In this document: one piece after another, positions 1 through 5,480 of the stretch | Numbering within the stretch: the first letter of the stretch is position 1 | Layout: each line of letters starts with the position of its first letter | Origin: CAYPTI01 sp964413525 [NCBI: uncultured bacterium] | GTDB lineage: Bacteria > T1Sed10-126 | Length of the DNA: 5,480 nucleotides | Reading direction: 5' to 3' | NCBI GenBank assembly: GCA_964413525.1 | Contig: CAYPTI010000116.1 | Span: 1 to 5,480 of the forward strand | Notes under the pieces: model-generated | What the model saw: only the letters and a program-made list of their open reading frames with translations | Databases searched by the model: none | Told to the model about the DNA's origin: nothing | Translations under genes and position numbers: made by a program

Positions 1-99
1 TACACCGAGACCACCATGTGGTACCTGATCGGAGGAGGAGCCGCCGCGGTGGCGGGTCTGGTCTTGATGGTCGTCGACGTGTTTCCAACGACAGACTAA
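1..99 (+). CDS. C-terminal end of a membrane protein (partial)
   Basis: The first reading frame is open from the window edge to a TAA at 97-99 and gives 32 residues. They begin YTETTMWYLIGGG, continue with a hydrophobic Ala/Val/Leu/Gly stretch (AAAVAGLVLMVV) and end in a short polar tail, DVFPTTD. This looks like the last transmembrane helix and tail of a multi-pass membrane protein such as a transporter, but too little is present to name a family. The gene enters from upstream and converges on the methyltransferase, with 90 bp between the two stop codons. The alternative overlapping frame from position 18 is Arg/Pro/Gly-rich with no recognisable features and is less credible. Confidence 0.55.
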   Translation, partial: YTETTMWYLIGGGAAAVAGLVLMVVDVFPTTD

Positions 100-131
100 C
101 CGCACCAATTCGGAACGGCGGTCCCATCCCC

Positions 132-156
132 GGCCGGGAAACGGTTCTTCCCGGCC
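132..156. terminator. Possible bidirectional terminator hairpin between convergent genes
   Basis: GGCCGGGAA (132-140) and TTCCCGGCC (148-156) form a perfect 9-bp GC-rich stem with a 7-base loop (ACGGTTC). It sits between the convergent stops at 99 and 190, where a shared terminator would be expected. No T-run follows on either strand, so it is not a canonical intrinsic terminator. It could instead stabilise 3' ends. Confidence 0.4.
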
Positions 157-189
157 CGGCGAGGAAGAGGTGCCGAACGAAGCCCCCGA

Positions 190-975
190 TCAGGCGACCG
201 GTTCGGGTTTGTTGGCCCGAATGGCGTACCCGTAGGTTCCAAACGTCCGGGCGTTTTCTTCCCCTTCGGCCCCTTTAAAGGTGTCCACGGGCGGTCCGAA
301 CTCGACGTCGACCAGCCCCGCTTCCTCCATCACGTCCTGCCACCCTGCACACGGCAGGGCACCGGCAATTCAAGCGGTCCAGAGATCAACGTCCTGCTTG
401 GCCTCCTCGGGAACGGGTTGTTCGACACAGATGTCGCTGACCTGGATCCGTCCCCCGGGCTTCAGCACCCGGTAGATCTCCCGATAGGCGGTCAACTTGT
501 CGGGCACGAGGTTCAGGACGCCGTTGGAAATCGCGAGGTCGGCCCAGCCATCGGCCACCGGAAGTTCCTCGGCGGTGCCCTGGCGGAATTCGACGTTGCT
601 CAGGCCGGCTTCCTCCGCGGCGGTTCGAGCCCGGTTCAGCATGGCCTCGTTCATGTCGACCCCGATCACCGTTCCGCCGGGGCCCACAACCCGGGCGGCG
701 ATCAACGAGTCGGTTCCCGCTCCCGAGCCGATGTCGATCACGGTTTCTCCTTCTTGAGGGAGACCGAACCGAAACAGGTTGGCCACCCCGGCAAAGGCTT
801 CGGCGGCCCGGTCGGGGAGTCCCTGTACGAGTTCGGGCGGGTAATTCAGGTGATCGAGGGCCTTGCGACCGGTGTGGAAGTGCTGCTCGGCGTCCGGGTT
901 CTCCGCGACTTCACGGTATTTGTCGCTGATCTCACTGTGGAGTCGATTTACGTCAACGGGCGTTTCCGTGCTCAT
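190..975 (-). CDS. ArsM-like SAM-dependent methyltransferase, probable selenoprotein (Sec202)
   Basis: Class I SAM-dependent methyltransferase related to arsenite methyltransferases, cytoplasmic, 261 residues if the TGA at 370-372 is read as Sec. Visible motifs: HFHTGR near residues 32-37; SAM-binding motif I DIGSGAGTD (81-89); acidic ribose-binding position in GVDMNE (D107); SNGVLNLVPD (150-159); VLKPGG (170-175). After DLWTA the frame meets TGA at codon 202, then continues with IAGALPCAGW and a typical family C-terminus (VDTFKGAEG, FGTYGYAIRANKP) to TGA at 190-192. Relatives as I recall them have DLWTGCIAGAL, so the TGA replaces the conserved Cys. A SECIS-like hairpin lies directly downstream. 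The start at 975 is chosen for its strong AAGGAGGG; an upstream in-frame ATG at 1020 adds 15 unconvincing residues. The substrate may be arsenite or another metalloid or thiol, but this is not determined. The alternative is a Cys-to-stop mutation (TGC or TGT to TGA) giving a pseudogene; the intact downstream frame and hairpin argue against that. Confidence 0.88.
337..368 (-). promoter_or_regulatory. Bacterial SECIS-like hairpin after the in-frame UGA
   Basis: In the mRNA, CCCUGC (359-354) pairs perfectly with GCAGGG (348-343), extended by a G-U pair (360 with 342). A lower stem GCC (366-364) with GGC (341-339) follows across a 3-base bulge GGU (363-361). A further U-A (367/338) and U-G (368/337) can form at the base. 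The apical loop is CGUGU (353-349) with G in its second position, and 16 bases separate the UGA from the loop. A short loop with an early G, a bulged stem and about 16-37 bases of spacing are the usual traits of bacterial SECIS elements bound by SelB. The spacing is at the short end of that range. Folding was done by eye. Confidence 0.72.
370..372 (-). other. In-frame UGA, probable selenocysteine codon (Sec202)
   Basis: TGA interrupts the methyltransferase frame between DLWTA and IAGALP. The conserved family residue at this position is Cys, equivalent to the second arsenic-binding Cys of ArsM (Cys224 in the Cyanidioschyzon enzyme, from memory). Sixty codons, counting the final stop, separate this TGA from the one at 190-192. 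The downstream coding sequence shows no frameshift or further stop. Confidence 0.82.
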
Positions 976-980
976 GACGA

Positions 981-989
981 TCCCTCCTT
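981..989 (-). promoter_or_regulatory. Strong ribosome binding site of the methyltransferase
   Basis: The - strand reads AAGGAGGGA at 989-981, then TCGTC, then ATG at 975-973. This is a near-perfect Shine-Dalgarno at normal distance and decides the start at 975 over the in-frame ATG at 1020, which has no comparable site. Confidence 0.85.
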
Positions 990-1004
990 CCGTTTTGGAC
1001 CGCA

Positions 1005-1020
1005 ATGCCCGGCAGGGCAT
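1005..1020 (-). repeat. Leader hairpin upstream of the methyltransferase
   Basis: ATGCCC (1020-1015) and GGGCAT (1010-1005) on the - strand are a perfect 6-bp inverted repeat around the tetraloop TGCC. It lies in the predicted 5' UTR, about 30 bases before the start codon. It shares the 9-mer GCCCTGCCG with the SECIS-like hairpin. No function is established. Confidence 0.45.
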
Positions 1021-1052
1021 CCGGTCCGGAGATTCGTTATGCTCTGACTGAC

Positions 1053-1081
1053 AATCTAATACACCGAATGCCGGATGTCAA
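1053..1081 (-). promoter_or_regulatory. Sigma70-type promoter of the methyltransferase
   Basis: On the - strand a perfect -35 TTGACA (1081-1076) is separated by exactly 17 bp from TAGATT (1058-1053), which matches four of six -10 consensus bases. Transcription would start near 1046, giving a leader of about 70 bases before the ATG at 975. The surroundings are the most AT-rich part of this intergenic region. No equally good promoter is seen for the divergent mrcB; a weak CATACT at 1154-1159 lacks a convincing -35. Confidence 0.65.
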
Positions 1082-1095
1082 AATCTAGTTGACAT
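1075..1095. promoter_or_regulatory. Operator-like inverted repeat over the -35 element
   Basis: ATGTCAA (1075-1081) and TTGACAT (1089-1095) are perfect 7-bp arms around AATCTAG, a 21-bp dyad that covers the -35 of the methyltransferase promoter. The size and position suit a dimeric repressor. An ArsR/SmtB-type regulator is one possibility given the ArsM-like gene, but no regulator is encoded in the window. Confidence 0.5.
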
Positions 1096-1204
1096 TTCGT
1101 CAGCGGAGAGGCCCGGGACCGGGGAACGACTTCGGGGCGGAACGAAAATGAGTCATACTTTCTGGGCTGTATGAACACCGACCGCCAGCGGGGGAAACCG
1201 AGCC

Positions 1205-3502
1205 ATGAACGATGCGATTCCGGGTTGGATACGACGCGGGGCAAAATACGGTCTGCTCGTCGGCTTCCTTGCCGTTCTTACGGTGTCGGCGTACGGGCTT
1301 TGGAGCATCAACCAGCAGGTGCGCTCCGCCTTCGGGGAAGAAAACTGGGCCGATCCCTCCCGCGTGTACGCTCGGGCGCCAGAACTGTATCCCGGGAAAC
1401 CCTACTCGACGGAAACGTTTGAATCCCAATTGAAGGAACGGATGTACGTCCGATCCCGGACGCCGGATCAGTCGGGGGAGTACCGAAAGGACGGACAAAC
1501 CTTCCTGGTTCACCTGCGCGGGTTCGAGCATTTCGATGAGCCGGAGCCCCGCCGCCGGGTGGAGTTTGTCTTCGGCGAAGGAAGGGTCCGATCGGTCCGG
1601 GCGGTGAACCCGGACGGGGAACGCAACCCCGGATCGGTCCGGCTGGAACCGATCGAGATCGGCACCTTCCATCCCACCCGGTATCAGGACTGGGTACCCG
1701 TGCGGTACGAGGAGATCCCCACCCTCCTGCGGGAGACGCTGGTGATGGTGGAAGATCGCCGGTTTTACGATCACTTCGGGCTGGATCCCATCGGGATCCT
1801 CCGAGCTCTTGTGGAAAATATTCAGCAGGGACGGATCGTCCAGGGCGGAAGCACCCTCACCCAGCAACTGGTCAAGAACCGGTTTCTCGGCAACCAGCAG
1901 ACCCTCTGGCGAAAGGCCCGTGAAGCGGTCTACGCCCTGGTCACGGAATGGCACTACGACAAGGAGACGATCCTGCAGGCCTACGTCAACGAAGTTTACG
2001 TGGGTCAACTCGGGCGGGCGTCCATCCACGGGTTCGGCAAGGCAAGTCAGTACTTTTTTGGAACGACGGTGGAGGAATTGACCCCCAATCAGATGGCCAT
2101 GATCGTGGGGTTGATCAAGGGACCTTCCACCTACGATCCGCGGGACCATCCCGACCGGGCGGTGGACCGGCGAAACCTTATCCTCGAGCAGATGCGTGAG
2201 GAGGACCTGATCGAACCGAACGAATTCGAGCGGTACGCGGGGAGGTCCCTCAACCTGGCGCCCCGGGATGCGATCAGCCTGTCACCCTATCCCGACTTTG
2301 TGGATCTGGTGAAACGGCGTCTGGAGGAAGAATACAGCAGCGAGGAATTGAGGGCCGGTGGACTGCGGGTTTTCACGACCCTGATCCCGGAGACCCAGCG
2401 AGCCATCCAGTCCGGTGTCAGCGAGGTTCTTCCGGGGCTGGAGACGGACCAAGGGATCGAGGAGGGGACGCTTGAGACGGGAGTCGTTATCGTCCGGGCT
2501 CAGACCGGGGAGATCACGGGGTTGATCGGAAGTCGTGATCCGGGGACCCCCGGGTTCAACCGGGCCGTTTCCCTCCACCGGCCGGTGGGGTCGGTCATCA
2601 AACCGGCCGTGTACCTGACAGCCCTGAAAAATCCCGAGAGCTATTCGCTGCTTACGAGGCTGGAGGATGAACCGCTCGAGTACTCCGCCGAAGGCGACAC
2701 CACCGTCTGGTCACCCGGGAACTTTGACGGCGAGTTCCACGGCGAAATTCCGCTCCTCCAGGGTTTGGTGAATTCCCGCAATGCGGCGACCGCCCGCCTG
2801 GGGATCGAACTCGGATCGACCTCCGTCCATCAAACACTGGTTCAGCTGGGCATCGATCGGGAGGAACTGCACGAGTATCCGTCCCTCTACCTCGGGGCCG
2901 TCGATCTGTCGTTAATGGACGTGGCTCAGATGTATCAGACGCTGGCCAACCAGGGGTACAGGGCCCCGTTAAAAGCCGTGCTCGGCGTCACGACTCGATC
3001 GGGGGAACGACTCGAACAACGGGATCAGGAACTGGAGCGGACCGTCGATCCGGTCCCGGCGCACCTCATCGACACGGCACTTACCCGGACCGTCAGTCAC
3101 GGGACGGGCCAGGCTCTGGACCGGTACCTGTCCGGGACGACCGTAGCCGGTAAAACGGGGACCACGCAGGGGTTTCGGGACAGCTGGTTTGCCGGATACA
3201 GTCGGAACCGTACGATGGTTGCCTGGATTGGTCGGGACGACTATTCCCCCACCGGGTTGACCGGGGCCACGGGAGCCCTGCGATTGTGGGGGGACCTGGG
3301 ACGGAGACTGGACGTCCAATCGATCCGGGCCCGTCAACCGGAGGGCGTCGAGACGATGCTTGTCGATCGGGAGTCCTGGCTTCCGTCGGAGGGCAACTGC
3401 GAGGAGGAAATCGAGTTGCCCGTGGTCCCGGGAAGCGGACCCGAGGAGCGAGCCCCCTGTGCCGAATCAGGGGGACTTCTGAACTGGTTTGGGGCGCGAT
3501 GA
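1205..3502 (+). CDS. mrcB: Penicillin-binding protein 1B, bifunctional peptidoglycan glycosyltransferase/transpeptidase
   Basis: Class A PBP that polymerises lipid II and cross-links stem peptides at the outer face of the inner membrane; 765 residues, somewhat shorter than E. coli PBP1b. Order: short cytoplasmic N-terminus with an RRGAK basic patch; one transmembrane helix (about 15-34); UB2H domain (about 52-135, starting RVYARAPELYPG), diagnostic of PBP1b; GT51 glycosyltransferase with EDRRFYDHFG (catalytic Glu183), GGSTLTQQLVKN (214-225) and RKAREA; then a transpeptidase with SVIK (Ser463), SRN (524-526) and KTGT (Lys650). All catalytic motifs are intact. Two Cys near the C-terminus (732 and 752) could form a periplasmic disulfide. 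The start at 1205 places the membrane anchor correctly, with a modest GGGGGA about 10 bases upstream. The last bases overlap the start of the TPR lipoprotein gene (ATGA), implying coupled translation. Confidence 0.96.
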   Translation: MNDAIPGWIRRGAKYGLLVGFLAVLTVSAYGLWSINQQVRSAFGEENWADPSRVYARAPELYPGKPYSTETFESQLKERMYVRSRTPDQSGEYRKDGQTFLVHLRGFEHFDEPEPRRRVEFVFGEGRVRSVRAVNPDGERNPGSVRLEPIEIGTFHPTRYQDWVPVRYEEIPTLLRETLVMVEDRRFYDHFGLDPIGILRALVENIQQGRIVQGGSTLTQQLVKNRFLGNQQTLWRKAREAVYALVTEWHYDKETILQAYVNEVYVGQLGRASIHGFGKASQYFFGTTVEELTPNQMAMIVGLIKGPSTYDPRDHPDRAVDRRNLILEQMREEDLIEPNEFERYAGRSLNLAPRDAISLSPYPDFVDLVKRRLEEEYSSEELRAGGLRVFTTLIPETQRAIQSGVSEVLPGLETDQGIEEGTLETGVVIVRAQTGEITGLIGSRDPGTPGFNRAVSLHRPVGSVIKPAVYLTALKNPESYSLLTRLEDEPLEYSAEGDTTVWSPGNFDGEFHGEIPLLQGLVNSRNAATARLGIELGSTSVHQTLVQLGIDREELHEYPSLYLGAVDLSLMDVAQMYQTLANQGYRAPLKAVLGVTTRSGERLEQRDQELERTVDPVPAHLIDTALTRTVSHGTGQALDRYLSGTTVAGKTGTTQGFRDSWFAGYSRNRTMVAWIGRDDYSPTGLTGATGALRLWGDLGRRLDVQSIRARQPEGVETMLVDRESWLPSEGNCEEEIELPVVPGSGPEERAPCAESGGLLNWFGAR

Positions 3503-3978
3503 CCGTGGCACGTCTGTTCACCGTTCGGCTGGGATTGGTTGTCGGACTGGTGCTCCTTCTGGGTTCCTGTGCCGTGAATCCGTCCCCGGAGCCACCGGGG
3601 GAGGAACGACCCGGTGAACCGGAAGCGGAACAGGAACAGCAGGCCGAGGAAACCGGGCAGTCGGAGGCGGTGGAGCGGTTGATCCGCCGGGCGAATCGTC
3701 TGCTGGAGGAACAACGGCCCTCCGAAGCCGAGGGAACCATCAACCGGGCGATGAACCTCGACTCCGATCACCCCGTCCTGTGGCATCAGCTGGCCCGCGT
3801 TCGACTTCAGCAGGATCGGTTTTCAGCCGCCGAGACCATGGCCATGCGTTCGCTTGATTTTACAACTGAAAATCAGGATCTTATACGTGAAAACTGGGAA
3901 TTAATCTCGGAAGCTCGTGAGCAATCCGGGGACGTGGAAGGGGCCCGGGAAGCCCGGGAGCGGGCCGGGTTGGACTAG
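3499..3978 (+). CDS. lpoP: LpoP-like TPR outer-membrane lipoprotein, probable PBP1b activator
   Basis: Predicted 159-residue lipoprotein. A signal peptide with Arg5/Arg10 and a Leu/Val core ends in the lipobox LGSC, so Cys24 would be lipidated; Ala at +2 favours outer-membrane sorting. A Pro/Glu-rich disordered linker (about 26-55) leads to TPR-like helical repeats at about 55-90 (LIRRANRLLEEQ), 92-125 (HPVLWHQLARVRLQQDRF) and a partial third at 126-157. Its ATG overlaps the mrcB stop (ATGA, 3499-3502), so it is co-translated with PBP1b. In Pseudomonas a TPR lipoprotein, LpoP, encoded beside the PBP1b gene activates that enzyme. Context, lipobox and TPRs all match, although this protein is shorter. 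The longer in-frame reading starting at 3286 lies inside mrcB and lacks a signal peptide. The symbol rests on context and architecture, not on alignment. Confidence 0.82.
   Translation: MTVARLFTVRLGLVVGLVLLLGSCAVNPSPEPPGEERPGEPEAEQEQQAEETGQSEAVERLIRRANRLLEEQRPSEAEGTINRAMNLDSDHPVLWHQLARVRLQQDRFSAAETMAMRSLDFTTENQDLIRENWELISEAREQSGDVEGAREARERAGLD
3859..3887 (+). promoter_or_regulatory. Possible promoter inside the lipoprotein gene
   Basis: TTTACA (3859-3864) and TATACG (3882-3887) are 17 bp apart, matching five of six and four of six consensus bases. They lie in a local AT-rich patch (about 3850-3910) within an otherwise GC-rich gene. This could supply the downstream flavoprotein gene with its own transcript, leaving a leader of roughly 220 bases. 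It is weak evidence on sequence alone. Confidence 0.3.
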
Positions 3979-4042
3979 CCCGAACGTCGGTTGAATGACG
4001 GAACCATGGACATCGACCTCACAAAAACGGAACGTTCAGTAA

Positions 4043-4076
4043 GGGTTGCGTGGAGATGAACGGACGAACGCGACCC
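4043..4076 (+). repeat. Inverted repeat in the gap before the flavoprotein gene
   Basis: GGGTTGCGT (4043-4051) can pair with ACGCGACCC (4068-4076) over nine positions with one G-U, around a 16-base loop. GGGTT (4043-4047) could instead pair with AACCC (4081-4085), so the two stems exclude each other. No T-run follows. The rest of the 135-bp gap (3979-4113) shows no gene and no clear terminator or promoter. Confidence 0.3.
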
Positions 4077-4097
4077 AGGTAACCCAGCACTTATTCC

Positions 4098-4107
4098 GGA
4101 AGGAGGA
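4098..4107 (+). promoter_or_regulatory. Ribosome binding site supporting a GTG start
   Basis: GGAAGGAGGA ends six bases before GTG at 4114-4116. This strong Shine-Dalgarno fixes the GTG as the start, and the resulting N-terminus (MADVYDAIIIGSG) is exactly where the FAD-binding fold of the family begins. Confidence 0.85.
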
Positions 4108-4113
4108 GCACCC

Positions 4114-5472
4114 GTGGCGGACGTTTATGACGCCATCATCATCGGATCCGGACAGGGCGGGACGCCGCTGGCGGTCAAGCTGGCCGACCAGGGGTGGGAG
4201 GTCGTCCTGATCGAAAAGGATCGACTCGGGGGAACCTGCGTTAACGTGGGCTGTACCCCCACCAAAACGCTCGTGGCCAGCGCTCGAGCCGCCCACGTCG
4301 CCCAAACGGGAGGGGACCTCGGGGTGAAGGCCGAGGTCACGGTGGATTTTGAGACGGTCATGGAGCGCAAGGATCGGATTGTGTCCTCGTTTCGTGAAGG
4401 AGTGCAGGACCGGGTCGACCGTGAGGGACTGACCCTGGTTCGGGGGGAGGCCCGGTTTGAGGGTCCGCGAACGATCAGGGCGGTCGGAACCGAACTCCAA
4501 TCCGACCGGATCGTCATCAACGCCGGTCAGCGGCCGCTGATCCCGCCGATTGACGGATTGGACGACGTCGATTACCTGACCTCCACCGATCTGCTGGGCA
4601 TCGACCGGTTGCCCGACCATCTTCTTGTGGTGGGAGGAGGGTACGTGGGCTGTGAATTCGCTCAGATGTTCCGCCGGTTCGGGAGCAAGGTGACGATTGT
4701 TGAGGGCGATGAGCGATTGCTGCTCCGGGAGGACGAGGACATCAGCCGGGAGGTCGAATCCGTGTTCGAGCGGGAAGGAATCAGGGTCGAGACCGGATCC
4801 CGGGTGCAGTCGGTTGGCCGGTCGGAGGGGACGGTGGTGGTGGAATCGGAAGATCTCACCCTATCCGGGGACGAACTGCTGGTGGCCACCGGCCGGCGCT
4901 CGAACGCCGATCGGCTCGCGATTGAGGAGGCCGGGATCGAGTTGGACGAGGGGGGGAATGTTCCCGTCGATGAAGCGTTTCGGACGGACCAGGACGGGAT
5001 CTGGGCCATCGGGGACGTGACGGGAAACGCTCCGTTCACGAACGTTTCCTATCACGACCATCAGATCCTGTATGAGGACTGGATTGAAGGGGGTAGCGAC
5101 CGGACTCGGCCCGGTGAACGGAACGTAACCCATGCGGTGTTCGTCGATCCCCCCGTGGCCGGGGTCGGGTTGAACGAGCGTGAGGCCCGTGAGAAGGAGG
5201 TGGATTACCGGGTTGCCAGCACGCCGATGACCCATGTGGCAAGAGGGATCGAAACCGGGGAAACGGACGGGTTGTTGAAAGTCCTGGTCGATCCGGAATC
5301 ACGCCAGATCCTTGGCGCTTCGGTGATGGGAATCCGGGCCGACGACATCATTCACGTGTTCACGTCCCTCATGGACTCCGGCTCCCCGTACGATGTGCTG
5401 GAGGACATGATCTGCGTCCATCCGGCGGTGGCGGAAGCCCTTCCGGTGCTGGTTCGAAAGCTGGAGGAGTGA
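4114..5472 (+). CDS. Class I pyridine nucleotide-disulfide oxidoreductase, mercuric reductase/lipoamide dehydrogenase-like
   Basis: Cytoplasmic FAD flavoprotein of 452 residues that would use NAD(P)H to reduce a disulfide or other substrate through a Cys pair. Order: FAD-binding GSGQGG (11-16); redox-active Cys42 and Cys47 in GGTCVNVGCTPTKT; NAD(P)-binding GGGYVG (174-179); ATGRRSN (258-264); second FAD motif AIGDVTG (298-304); and a dimerisation domain ending in HPAVAE (His436, Glu441), the acid-base pair donated across the dimer. An acidic residue (Glu197) at the end of the second strand of the nucleotide-binding domain suggests NADH rather than NADPH. It lacks the N-terminal HMA domain and the C-terminal vicinal Cys pair of true MerA, so a mercury role is doubtful. 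It is not obviously a lipoamide dehydrogenase either, since no 2-oxoacid dehydrogenase genes are nearby. The gene follows lpoP after 135 bp on the same strand. Confidence 0.9.
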   Translation: MADVYDAIIIGSGQGGTPLAVKLADQGWEVVLIEKDRLGGTCVNVGCTPTKTLVASARAAHVAQTGGDLGVKAEVTVDFETVMERKDRIVSSFREGVQDRVDREGLTLVRGEARFEGPRTIRAVGTELQSDRIVINAGQRPLIPPIDGLDDVDYLTSTDLLGIDRLPDHLLVVGGGYVGCEFAQMFRRFGSKVTIVEGDERLLLREDEDISREVESVFEREGIRVETGSRVQSVGRSEGTVVVESEDLTLSGDELLVATGRRSNADRLAIEEAGIELDEGGNVPVDEAFRTDQDGIWAIGDVTGNAPFTNVSYHDHQILYEDWIEGGSDRTRPGERNVTHAVFVDPPVAGVGLNEREAREKEVDYRVASTPMTHVARGIETGETDGLLKVLVDPESRQILGASVMGIRADDIIHVFTSLMDSGSPYDVLEDMICVHPAVAEALPVLVRKLEE

Positions 5473-5480
5473 ACAGCGAA

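Noticed and set aside
18-278. 86-residue + strand frame rich in Arg and Pro
   Set aside because: The composition is typical of a wrong frame; it overlaps the credible membrane-protein tail and the 3' end of the methyltransferase.
190-372. Pseudogene caused by a nonsense mutation
   Set aside because: The tail remains intact with no other lesion, the TGA sits exactly at the conserved Cys, and a SECIS-like hairpin follows. It cannot be fully excluded without sel genes or relatives.
370-1020. A complete 216-residue methyltransferase starting at 1020 and ending at the TGA at 370
   Set aside because: The ATG at 1020 lacks a ribosome binding site and sits in a leader hairpin, while 975 has a strong one. 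Homologous sequence continues in frame past the TGA.
418-1047. 209-residue open frame on the + strand
   Set aside because: It is the antisense shadow of the methyltransferase; it has no recognised motif, and the opposite strand carries clear methyltransferase motifs.
1089-1094. TTGACA on the + strand as the -35 of an mrcB promoter
   Set aside because: No -10-like sequence is found 16-18 bp downstream, which is GC-rich. The hexamer is better explained as one arm of the dyad.
1100-2149. 349-residue open frame on the - strand
   Set aside because: It lies antisense to mrcB in GC-rich DNA, where long spurious frames are common, and shows no domain features.
4114-5472. Naming the flavoprotein merA
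   Set aside because: There is no HMA domain, no C-terminal Cys pair and no mer genes around it.
1-5480. CRISPR arrays, tRNA or rRNA genes, insertion sequences
   Set aside because: No regularly spaced repeats, cloverleaf-like segments, transposase fragments or terminal inverted repeats were seen on either strand.

Overview
GC-rich bacterial DNA, most likely from a gammaproteobacterium or close relative. The main clue is a class A penicillin-binding protein with a UB2H domain (the PBP1b type), followed directly by a small TPR lipoprotein, the layout known for mrcB-lpoP in Pseudomonas. The encoded proteins are rich in Asp and Glu, which would suit a halophile, but that is only a hint. If the selenocysteine reading below is right, the organism must also have the SelA/SelB/SelC/SelD machinery, which is not in this window.

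Layout. Positions 1-99 are the last 32 codons of a membrane protein on the + strand. A convergent gene follows on the - strand (190-975), an ArsM-like SAM-dependent methyltransferase. Its frame contains a TGA at 370-372, exactly where relatives have a conserved Cys (DLWT-x-C-IAGAL), and the homologous C-terminus continues in the same frame for 59 more codons to a second TGA at 190-192. A hairpin with the geometry of a bacterial SECIS element starts right after the TGA. I read this as a 261-residue selenoprotein with Sec202. Simple gene calling would truncate it at residue 201.

The divergent intergenic region (976-1204) holds a good sigma70-type promoter for the methyltransferase (TTGACA, 17 bp, TAGATT), a perfect 7-bp-arm inverted repeat over its -35 that looks like an operator, and a leader hairpin. 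On the + strand come mrcB (1205-3502) and, overlapping by ATGA, an LpoP-like TPR lipoprotein (3499-3978). These are probably an enzyme and its outer-membrane activator in peptidoglycan synthesis. After a 135-bp gap with possible RNA structure comes a class I flavoprotein disulfide reductase resembling mercuric reductase and lipoamide dehydrogenase (4114-5472), which may be read through from mrcB-lpoP or from a weak internal promoter.

The standout item is the selenocysteine-containing methyltransferase with its SECIS-like hairpin and possible regulated promoter. The rest is cell-wall and redox housekeeping.
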